This document shows, piece by piece, positions 51,240-60,814 of a stretch of DNA of 64,000 nucleotides. Position numbers and translations under genes: made by a program. A model generated the notes under the pieces. The model was not told where the DNA came from, did not search any database, and was given only the letters and a program-made list of their open reading frames with translations. Every line of letters begins with the position of its first letter. The first letter of the stretch is position 1. Source of the stretch: Brachionus plicatilis (lineage: Eukaryota > Rotifera > Eurotatoria > Ploima > Brachionidae); contig QEOQ01000307.1 of NCBI GenBank assembly GCA_010279815.1, positions 44,654 through 108,653 on the forward strand, written 5' to 3'.

Positions 51240-52851
51240 TTTTATTAATTAGTTAATCTATCAAAAATTAGGTTTTTATCTAGTTATATATATATTTACA
51301 AGATTTATTTTTCATTTTATAAATCCATTTAAAAAAAAGAATTATTATTTTTTGGATTTTTTTCAAATTTTGAAATTTTAATTTATATCTTGACTAGGTC
51401 ACACTGTTTTAATTATGTGATAAAATAAATAAATTTTTTATAACTAAAATTTAGATCGGAAAAATGATAAAAAACGAAACAAGAATTAATTTTCAATTTC
51501 AATTTTTGTTAAACATCATAAAATCTGCATTTCCTTTTTAAAAATTTTAATTTTTGTTTTAGTTTAAAATAAATTATTCAATAAAATGTTAAATATTATT
51601 TTTTTTTATTACGTAATTTTAGAAATTTCATAATTTTACAAAATTTAAAAAAAAAAGGTTCGAAGAAATCTGCATTAATCTTGGTTTTTTAAAATTAAAT
51701 ATTTTTGATTTTAGAAAATAAATGTCAAAATTATATTTTTAACCAAAAATGACAGTTTTTATAAAATTTTATCAATTTACAAATGAACAAATAAAATAAA
51801 AAAAATAAAATTTCTCAAAAAAAACTAATTTTCGTTTTAAAAAATTTTTCGAATTTTTTAAAAATTAAAAACTTTAAAATTTGATTGAATTTTTTAATGA
51901 AAATTGACGTAAATTTCGATAAATTTTTGTAAACAAAAATGGTAAATGGATTTTTTATTATTATATTCTATTTTGTTTTTAAAAATTATGAAAATGAATA
52001 TTTTAATATAGCGTTTGCTAATTCATAAACTAAAATTCCTGATTTTTTACCAATTTTACTAGAAAATTATAAAAATGACTTACATTTCATAAAATTACTT
52101 AGTTAATTTAAAAATGTGAATTTATTTTAAATATCATGTTTGATGCTAGTTTTTTTCAATATTTAATTAAATTAAAAAAAAATAATTTTTTATTTAACTT
52201 TTTTTAAAAAGTTTATTTATCCTTTGCCTCTATATGAACCAAATTGTAACGAGCAAAGATTTATTGAGATCTTAATTAGAAACCAGATTACAGAACTCAC
52301 ATTTTTCATCTAAATTCATACCTTAATATTCTTAATTATCTAAATATTGTTCTAATTCAAAAAAAAAAATCTAATTGTTCAAAAAATCCTTCTCTGGCTT
52401 AAAAAGATGTTCAAAATCCAGTTAAACGCTGTCTATCTGCTGGTTTTTAGTTTTTTTAAAATATAATTATGTTTAATTTATAATTTTAATACGATTTAGA
52501 AAAATTAATAAGAATAATATCAGTTATGTAAATTTATGGGAAAAAAAAATTTTTTTTAGTAATTTTAGTTAAAATTTCAGTAGTTTTAATTAAAAAATAA
52601 TAAATCGCCTTTTAACATTATTTACAAAACAGATTTTATTCTCTAGCGTTTTTGCTTTTAAGCTGTTTGTTGCCTTTTCCCAAGCTTCTTTGAATATGGA
52701 TCCTTTTGGAATGAATTTCACAGATCGGTATTTGAAAATATTAAGTACTAACAAATTAAAATTTTTAATTAAATACAAAAACTATCCAAAATTATAGGGC
52801 TGTGTTAAAAAAAGATATTCAATCAGAATTTAGTGATCTAAGATATGTTTA
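51240..52851. repeat. gene-free, second copy of the 19373-20099 repeat on the minus strand
   Basis: About 51880-52865 is related to 19500-19970. The clearest block is 52590-52780 (minus), encoding KFIPKGSIFKEAWEKATNSL and FVNNVKRRF, aligned with the plus-strand copy at 19860-19960. The 51240-51880 part is featureless AT-rich DNA. Confidence 0.55.
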
Positions 52852-53776
52852 CAGTGAATTCTCGATTATCGAGACCCACGATTATCGAGACTCGAGACTT
52901 TTTATATAAATTTTTGTTTCCCGAATTTTTTAAATCCTTTTACACGTAAAAAAAAATTGATTATCGAGACTCGAGTCTCGATAATTTTTTTATTATCGAG
53001 ACTATATTTTATAATAAAACTGAGACTTTTAATGTAAAGTTTACTTAATTTTCGAGACCTAAATTATGTCTTATTGAATATTTTTTCAAATGTTAATTTT
53101 CCATGTTATATATTTCTATATAACATATGAATTTTTCTATATAACATATGTTATATAGAAAAATTGATAATTAAAAGCACCATTTAATGATAATGACATA
53201 AATGAAGTTATTTCAGTTATAAATAAAGAGCAAGAAAATGAATTGGAAATATTAACATTAGAATTTTCTAAGCTGAAATTTCTGAGTGGTTTACCTATAA
53301 ATGATAATTTTACTGACCGTGAAATATTCGAAATGGTGACAAGTATTGAAAATTTAGAAGATCTTGATGATTCGGAAAAAGAAAAAGAGGATACAGTAAG
53401 AGATGTTTCAAACAAAGAAGCAATAGTTTGCTATGAAAAATTATTTAGTTATTTTGAAACCCATTCTTCAGATTCGGAAAGCTTTGAAAGTGATTTAGAT
53501 CACCTTGCTGCGATAAAAATCAGATTGGATAGCTTGAAAGAAACAAATAAATCTCAAAAATTCATAACTTCATTTTTTGATTTTGAATCTAAATGATATT
53601 AATTTGTATAATATACTTTAAATTTTTTATTTTTTTTTAAATAATATTTTTATATAAAAAATTTTCGAGACTTTTATTTAAAATTGAAAAAGTCTCGAAT
53701 ATCGAATAACGAGACAAAATTATCGAGACTAATATTTTTGTTTCCCAAACGAGTCTCGATAATCGAGAATTCACTG
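52852..53776 (+). mobile_element. pogo/Tigger-like (Tc1/mariner superfamily) element, 925 bp
   Basis: Perfect 24-bp inverted ends, CAGTGAATTCTCGATTATCG... at 52852 and its complement ending 53776, are flanked by TA on both sides (52850-52851, 53777-53778). Further TCTCGATAAT motifs fill the subterminal regions. The frame 53243-53596 (+, 117 residues, Glu/Ser/Asp-rich) resembles the acidic C-terminal tail of Tigger/jerky transposases. The DDE core is missing, so it is a non-autonomous deletion derivative. Confidence 0.88.
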
Positions 53777-53884
53777 TAATCAATAAAAAATTAACAATTC
53801 TTACATTTTCAACCGTCAAAGTTTTTTGAAAACCATTTATAGTTTAGATCACTAAATACTTTACAGGGTTTATTGTTAATGAAT

Positions 53885-54770
53885 AATCAGGATTTAGAAA
53901 ACATAGACCAACAGCAGAAAATCTTTATTTTCTTATTCAAAAAATAGTTGAGTATTTTAATAGTAAGAAAAAGGCATGCTGTCTATATTTCAACATTTCT
54001 AAAGCTTTTGATAGTGTTTGGCATGATTGACTGATCTATAGATTAATGGAAGTAGATCTGCTTAATTACCTTACTTACTGGATTAGTTCATTTCTCGAAT
54101 CAAAAGCTTTTAGAGTAAATGTAAACGGATACTAAAGTGATCAATATCAAATTAAAAAGGTAGCGGTTCAGTAATTAGCCCACTTGTGTTGGCTTTTCAA
54201 ATAATCTGTTGATAAGTCATGCTACATGATCTTTGCTAAAAATCTAAAAATTAAACTTGACCTTTAGATTTACCATAATAATTTAAATTTTGAAAGAAAA
54301 GTTATATTTTAAGGAATTACCTTAGACTCGAAACTAACATTTGGTCCAGATTTGTTTAAAAGTCCAAGTCCAGAAATTTTTTTTTAAATTTGCTAGATCA
54401 GGCTTCATATCAAAAAATTTATATACTCTCAGGTAGTCTAATGCAATAGATTTGCAGAATTTTCTTGCAATTTTAGCAAAAGTTTCTTCTTCAGTATTCA
54501 TAATTTTAAAGCCTTGACTTGGACTTTTGAATGAAATTAATAAAAAAGTCCGGACTTGAGACTTGTGACTTTTAAACAACTCTGATTTGGTCCTAAGATG
54601 GATACAATGAAAGAACGTTGTAATTTCAGACTTAACATAATAAAATATCTCTCAAGTAGGAAATTGGGTTTAAAACCCAAAACAATTGGTAACTTCTACA
54701 AATCATTAATACGATCAATAAAAGATTATTCTTTAGCAGCGGTTTCAGACTGCAAAAATTTTCGTTAAGC
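53885..54770 (+). mobile_element. LINE (jockey/CR1-like) reverse-transcriptase relic, interrupted by a mini-hAT
   Basis: The plus strand reads SGFRKHRPTAENL, YFNISKAFDSVWHD (RT motif A with its first Asp changed to Asn), then a stop and a further decaying RT (VISPL, GITLDSKLTFGP), broken at 54347-54584 by an inserted element. After it the frame resumes with KERCNFRLNIIKYLSSRK and YKSLIRSIKDYS, typical of the RT thumb. In-frame stops show it is dead. Confidence 0.85.
54347..54584. mobile_element. mini-hAT, 238 bp, inserted in the LINE relic
   Basis: CAGATTTGTTTAAAAGTCC (54347) and GACTTTTAAACAACTCTG (to 54584) are inverted ends. ATTTGGTC is present on both sides (54339-54346 and 54585-54592) as an exact 8-bp target duplication. 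Same family as 63495-63570. Confidence 0.9.
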
Positions 54771-55319
54771 TTATTTGCTAAAAATTAAGCATTTTACAGA
54801 ACTAAATTATTGATTTTTTTGTTTGATTAATTCTACCTGTAAATAAAGACTAATTGATCGGATTCATGTTTTTTTTTTAATTTTAAAAAGTTTAAATTTT
54901 TTTCTAAATTAATATATTTAATAAACTTTAAAAAAATTTATAATTCAATTTTAACAAAAATGAATATTAATAATGGTCAAAAATGTCAAATCAAAAAGGA
55001 ATACATTTTTAGAGTATTTTTATAAATTTAAAATCTTCTATGACCGAAACTATTTGATCGTTTAAACATAACTTTTCATTTAATTTGAGCTAAAAATAAG
55101 TTTTTTTTTGGAAAATTTTGAATCAAAAAAACAAAAATTCGAAATTGAAAGCGGAAATTAAAAAAGAACAAAATTTATTAGTTTTTATATTTGTGTGTAT
55201 TAGTTATCACATTTAAAAAGCATTCTTTCCGCAATTATTATGTCTTACCTAATAAAATAAACACTATAAATTATAAATTGAAGAATAAAGAAAACTTTTT
55301 GAACAATAATCGGTCTAAA

Positions 55320-56795
55320 ATGCTGAAAAAAAGCAGCAATAACGAAATAAAAAATTTAGTGCTCGAAAGCTTAGAATCAACGACTGGCCACGGTATCCCA
55401 AATTTAGTACGCAATAAAAGCTGGCCCATAAAGATTCTTTGGTTTATCTGCTTGAGTCTATCAACTGGATACTGTGTTTACAATTTGACAAAGAGTATTG
55501 TCGATTATTTCAGCTTCAGTGCAGTTACTAAGGTATCCTATGAACGCTTGGACTCAATTGAATTTCCAACAGTTACATTTTGTAACAAAAATCCATTTTT
55601 GGTCCGAAAACCAAACTCACAAAACAATATGGAAGAAAATCTTAAAAATCAGTCAAAAGACTTTTTTGACTCGCTTCTGAAGTTGAACGCTTCTGAAAGT
55701 TCTCTTGAATCTTTTACTAGATTTGGCTATAACTATTCTTACATTACATTAAAAAATCAAAAGTATTTGAGCAAAGTTAGTTTTTCTATTGATGATATGC
55801 TTTTAAGCTGTCGCTTTAACAATTTCAAATGCACAAAAGATGACTTTAAAGTAATGTTTGTGGCTGGTCTTGGAAATTGTTACAAATTTAATGGAGCCAC
55901 CAAGACCGGCATTGAGAAGACAACAATTCCTGGTCAAAAAAACGGTCTCATGTTGGAACTTTTCTCAGGCTATCCCAATGAAGAGTATGATCTAATAAGA
56001 TCAAGTGGAATACAATTATTTATACACAATTCATCGACTATTCCCTTTGTAGAATTCGATGCAATTAATTTGCCTACTGGCTTTGAGACTGACATTTGGA
56101 TTAGTAAACAGCATGTATCAAAGCTTCCAAGTCCTTTCAGTAATTGTATACAAAACATTTTTTCTTTAGATTCATTCGACTCATATTTGTATGAGAAATG
56201 TGTCAATTTATTTGACAGGTATCAACAGAAGACATGTCTGCTCCTATGCTATCATGAATATGTGAAACAGCAGTGTGGTTGCTATAGTCCAGATGCATTT
56301 AATATTACATTTAACCAAGCATGTGAGAACACTAATTCTATGGCAATTGGGTGCGTTTTTGAGGCATACGCCAAATTCCATCAAACAGGTGAATCATCAA
56401 AATGTTCTCATTTGTGTCCAATTGAATGCAATTCGGACAATTACAATTTTAGGACATTTCTAGCTGACTTTCCGACACCATTTTACGCAAAAGTCCTCAT
56501 TGAGCATGGCAAAATAAATCCTAACTTGGTCAGAAATTTTACCACATTTCAAAATGTTAAGGATAGTGTGCTTGCTGTAAATGTGTTTTATAATGATATA
56601 TCTTTGAATGTTATAAAAGAATATCCGGCTAAAACTTTTGAGCAGTTAGTTGCTGAAATTGGAGGTTTTCTGGGACTTTGTGTGGGTATTAGTTTATTGA
56701 GTGTTGTCGAAATATTTGAGTTAATTTTCAAAATAATTATAATCAAATCAAATTACAAAAGAAGCAATGAACAAAATAAAGTATTACCATTTTGA
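55320..56795 (+). CDS. DEG/ENaC-family sodium channel subunit (intronless)
   Basis: A single uninterrupted frame of 491 residues from the first in-frame ATG; the frame is open upstream but has no other ATG. Features in order: the cytosolic His-Gly gating motif (GHGIPN, H24-G25), TM1 at about 38-57, the post-TM1 signature FPTVTFCNKNPF, a Cys-rich extracellular domain with CLLLCYHEYVKQQCGCY, and the pore region before TM2, GGFLGLCVGISLLSVVEIFEL, with the G-x-S selectivity filter at 456-458. This is the complete topology of an amiloride-sensitive, sodium-selective trimeric channel subunit. Family members are gated by peptides (FaNaC), acid, mechanical force or are constitutively open; the sequence does not say which. 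It is remarkable for having no introns among intron-rich neighbours. Confidence 0.94.
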   Translation: MLKKSSNNEIKNLVLESLESTTGHGIPNLVRNKSWPIKILWFICLSLSTGYCVYNLTKSIVDYFSFSAVTKVSYERLDSIEFPTVTFCNKNPFLVRKPNSQNNMEENLKNQSKDFFDSLLKLNASESSLESFTRFGYNYSYITLKNQKYLSKVSFSIDDMLLSCRFNNFKCTKDDFKVMFVAGLGNCYKFNGATKTGIEKTTIPGQKNGLMLELFSGYPNEEYDLIRSSGIQLFIHNSSTIPFVEFDAINLPTGFETDIWISKQHVSKLPSPFSNCIQNIFSLDSFDSYLYEKCVNLFDRYQQKTCLLLCYHEYVKQQCGCYSPDAFNITFNQACENTNSMAIGCVFEAYAKFHQTGESSKCSHLCPIECNSDNYNFRTFLADFPTPFYAKVLIEHGKINPNLVRNFTTFQNVKDSVLAVNVFYNDISLNVIKEYPAKTFEQLVAEIGGFLGLCVGISLLSVVEIFELIFKIIIIKSNYKRSNEQNKVLPF

Positions 56796-57788
56796 TTTAT
56801 TTTAATTTGTTCTAAATAAAATTTTTGAATAATTTCTTAATTTTTTTTTATCAATTCGATCATTTAATAAACAAAATGGCATCTTTTAATTGCATCAGAT
56901 CAGTTTTCGTTGTCACCTGAATTTATTCTTTTTGATTTCAGGCAGTAAAACAACAAAAGATTTTTTTAAATGCATGAAAATATTTTCAGTTATTTTAGCA
57001 GGCTTAATAATAGAAAAATAATCGTTTTATAATTTTAAAATACTTGAATTTTATAACAAAATTAAAATTAATAATTATCTAGTCAAGTTTGAAATAAAAA
57101 GTGTGGACACTACCTTGAAATGTGAGCTGAGTTCACGAAAATTTGTGAACTTGACTAATTTTTCTATTTTCGTGATCTCAGTTCACCTGTAAAATATTAT
57201 GTGAAGTTATAAAAAAATTAATTTCTTCTTTTTTGCTAAAAACAATTAATTAAATTAAATGGAAAATAAAAAAATATGCGAGGCTAGCAGTGGCATTAAG
57301 AAGTTATTATTTTAATTCTTAAAAGTAAATAAGTAAAATTGATCTAAGGGAATTTATTAAAATATTTCCAAATTAGCAAAATAGTAAAATTGAAAAATTG
57401 ATCTAAGAGAAAAGTTTACTAAAATAGAAAAAAAGTAAAATAGTAATATTGAACTTTTTGAGAAATTTTCTAAAAAATTAAAATAGTAAAATAGTATTTT
57501 ATTTGTAAACTGGACATGTCTCAGGTACATGGTCCAAAAGCTGGTTGCTTAGCTTATGGTGCAGCATTAACAAACGAGAACAAAAATAATCCTGTAATTT
57601 TAAAACTAAATTTTTATTTTAAGTGCAATGATCTCGCTGGTTAAAAAAAAGTTAGCTTTTAAAAGATTATTTTAATTTATTATTCCTATTTTATAATTTT
57701 CATCCATTGGACAAGCGTATGTTATTTCAATTAAAAAAAAATAATAATAAATTAGAATTTATTTTTTTAAATATTCAAAATTTATTTA
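56796..57788. other. convergent intergenic region
   Basis: A short hairpin element lies at 57121-57193, with arms GTGAGCTGAGTTCACGAAAA and a near-perfect complement. A 42-codon open frame (57516-57644, +, starts MSQVHGPKAGCLAYGAA) has unusually varied amino-acid content, but no family or splice context supports it as a gene. Confidence 0.4.
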
Positions 57789-60690
57789 TCAATTGCTCAT
57801 TCGATTTTGATTCAACAAAGTTGGTTTTAAGGCCGAATTTAATTTTGCAGCTCTTTCTGCCAAGAGATTAAATGTCCAATAATGAAGCTAAAATTAAAAG
57901 ATTCAAATTTAATTTCAAAAACTAATAAAATGTAATTTTTTGACAAATTTTTTACTTGAAACTGTGCAGGAATTGATATTCCCTGGATTCTTTGTATCTT
58001 TCCATAATTTTCAGTTTCAATGTCGAAAATATTGGTAACTTCAAAGCGTCCAATCATTTCTGTGCTAGAGATCATGGGTCCTTTGGAAATATCCACATAA
58101 TCTCCCAGTTTATAGACTGAAATTAAATTATCCGATTCGGATTTTGATTTTTGTGTGGACAAAATGGCCGGTATTTGTTCCAATTTAAATCTTTAAAATA
58201 AAACCAAGAACAATTTAAATCTAATTTATAAATATTTTTTCTAAACTTATGCCTCGTTAAAACGCCCATGGTTTCTAATCAAAATATTTATTTCTGATTA
58301 CTGTAAAAAAATTCAAACTATTATAGTAAACTATGGGAGCTTTAAGGAGCTTTTAATAAAACTTTATTACTTGTTATATTTAAACATTTCCATTGCAATT
58401 TCAGGCGAAATTTTTAATTTCTCAAATTGAAGTTTTTGCGCAACTAATTTTGACACCATAATCGATAGACATCTTAATTCTTCCTGTAAATAAAAACCAC
58501 AACTTGAGGAAAAAGTTATTTTTTTTATTTTACTTTTGATGGTTTCCAATTCTGAATGTTGAGTTTAGCATCATAGATAAAACTTCCACTTTTGACTTAA
58601 AATAAAGTTTTAGGTAAAAAATTTTCAAATGAAATTGAAATGGTACTGTCAGGTGGTGGAAAACTACACAAATCAACAAAATATTTATCTTTAAAAGCAG
58701 TTTCTATCAAATAGCCCAATATAAACGAACACGATCTCCAGTAAGCCTTGTATTGTAAAATTGATAAAAAATAAAATAAATTATAAACAAAAAATTGATT
58801 TACTAAATTAACATTGAATGGATCTTCGTCTTTGAAATGTAAGAATTTCAATGAGCATGAATTTTTTAATGGATAATTCATGTCCCATAAAGAAGTTCCG
58901 TCGACCAAGGCCAATGCTGATCGTTTACACAGAATTTCGGATAAATCTTAAAAAAATAAACTCATAAATAAAAATTTCTTATTGATGATATGAAAGCCCG
59001 AAGTTGTTTATTTTGTTTATTTTGGAAATATCATGGTGTATTGTTTCAAAATCGATGCCAATTTTTTTCCCAAAAAATCTTAGAAATTATTGATTCAATT
59101 ATTTAAATCAAAAAAGAAAAATTGTATCATCAAAATTTGATCTAACTTTTTGAATTAAAGTTGATTAAATTTTTCATTGTTATATATTTTTATTTGGTTT
59201 TAACTGGAACAATCAGTAATTGAAAGGCAACAAATGATTAGATAAACAAAAAAACAACACATAAAAATAAGTGAAATTTAACTTCTTAAAAAGTGAAAAA
59301 AAACACAAATAGTAAAATAAAGTTTCAAAAAAAATAATTAAATATGATTATTTAATTTTTTGATTAAAGAAATCTTGAAGAGTTAAAACCGCATAAATTT
59401 GTCATGAATTTGCAAATTAAATTCGATAATTTTTATGTGTTTTTTCATGCTTAAGACTTTTTGGTTTTTTTTCTAATTCAAATCTAAGTGTTATTCACAG
59501 ATTTTTTTATGTGTTTTTTCTATTTTTGATTAAAATAATTTTTTAAGAGTTACTCACATTATTCATGTTTTTTTAATATCCTTTCTCAGAATTTCATGAA
59601 AAACTGCACCTCAGTATTAATAAGTGACTTCTGCCTCTAAATGTGATTTTTAACTTTAATTTTAAAAAGATTAATTCCTTTTTTTATTTAATTTTATAAA
59701 TCTAAGCTATAAAGGTATTGTGAAATTCAAATACAAATTGAACAAAAATTTTTCCTTTTTTGATGAATTAAAATTAAAATGAATAAAATATGCTTAAAAA
59801 AATTCTGCCTAAAATAAAATCATTATTTTCTTTATTTTGTGAAAATTAAACTAAAAATTAATTTAAATTTTATTTTTTGCCTTATTAAAACATGAGAAAA
59901 ATTAACTTTAATTTTAATTCTTCAAAAAATGAAGAACTTTTGTTCAATTTTTATTTGAATTTCACAATTTTAATTCTTATTAAAGCCATCAAAATTCTAA
60001 AATCAATTCTTAAAATTTCTTGCAAGCTTAGCATTTTGTTTAAAAGATTTTTTTTTACATGAGATAACTTTGGAAAATTAAAAAACACTTTTTGGTCTCT
60101 TTGGCTTCTTGTTTCATAAATTAAAATTTCTTATATCGTTGCTTCTTTAACTATATTTTACTGTGTTAAGAAAAAATTGGTAAATTCTTAGTCAATTTAG
60201 TTAAATGCCACATACTTTTACTACTTTTCCGAAATTTCTTTATTTATTTTAGGATCCTAATTTGTTTATGAGTTGAATTAGAAAAAAATTTAAAAAAAAT
60301 TAAACAAAATTTTTCTATTTAAAAGTACAGAGCTGCTACGATAACTGTTCTTTACGTTAAGTACAATTATCGTAGAAGCACTGTAAAATTGTACGGATTG
60401 CCAATAATTAATGGGGACTTTCAAGAATGTTTAAAAAAAAATGATGTTTATTTACGCATTGCACAATTAAACGGTGTCGAGAGATCTTTGTTCATTATTA
60501 GTTTAACTTGTTTATTTTCTTGGTCTTCGACAATAACTTCGATTTTTTCAATGCGTTCAATTTCTTTTAATTGACGCGATTTTTCCTCATCAAAAAGTCT
60601 AGCTCTGTGCTGAATTATTTCGGTATTGGTCATTGTCGAGACAAGCCGTGATGTAAAACTCCACGCCTTGATCAGCCTCGTAGATAACAT
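57789..60690 (-). CDS. MRPL39: mitochondrial ribosomal protein L39 (mL39)
   Basis: Seven minus-strand exons (60690-60456, 58946-58804, 58746-58647, 58595-58534, 58483-58371, 58190-57956, 57887-57789) join in phase to 328 residues; human MRPL39 has 338. Matching blocks are a basic N-terminal presequence-like start, [48 protein letters not shown], the TGS-like [18 protein letters not shown]...[37 protein letters not shown] and [11 protein letters not shown]. The protein descends from threonyl-tRNA synthetase N-terminal domains and is a structural part of the large mitoribosomal subunit, without synthetase activity. The start codon follows an AAAAAG acceptor-like sequence by one base, 124 bp after BMS1. 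The 1.5-kb first intron contains two inverted-repeat elements. Confidence 0.96.
59714..59969. mobile_element. inverted-repeat element, GGTATTGTGAAATTC family, in MRPL39 intron 1
   Basis: The left end GGTATTGTGAAATTCAAATA (59714) and a diverged right end near 59969 (TTTGAATTTCACAA) share the ends of the element at 62552-62886. No exact flanking duplication. Confidence 0.6.
60328..60383. mobile_element. 56-bp mini-mariner-like hairpin with TA flanks
   Basis: CAGAGCTGCTACGATAA at 60328 is mirrored by TTATCGTAGAAGCACTG ending 60383, with TA on both sides. GCTGCTACGATA also occurs at about 19102. It lies in MRPL39 intron 1. Confidence 0.55.
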
Positions 60691-60814
60691 TCTTTTTAAT
60701 AAAAAAAAATTTTGAAAATTTTCAAAGGATTTTTGTATTTAAAATTAGAGGTTAAATTCCCTAATTAGGATATAAAAAAAAAATAATTTTTTTTTCTTTA
60801 TTTTATTTATTAAA
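60691..60814 (-). promoter_or_regulatory. BMS1-MRPL39 intercistronic gap with poly(A) signal and acceptor
   Basis: On the minus strand, AATAAA-type strings follow the BMS1 stop closely. About 100 bp later TTTTATTAAAAAG lies directly before the MRPL39 ATG. This is too short for a normal promoter and fits polycistronic transcription with trans-splicing. Confidence 0.4.

Noticed and set aside
57516..57644. 42-codon frame MSQVHGPKAGCLAYGAA...
   Set aside because: Composition is gene-like, but there is no family match, no splice or signal-peptide evidence, and a frame of this length is expected by chance.
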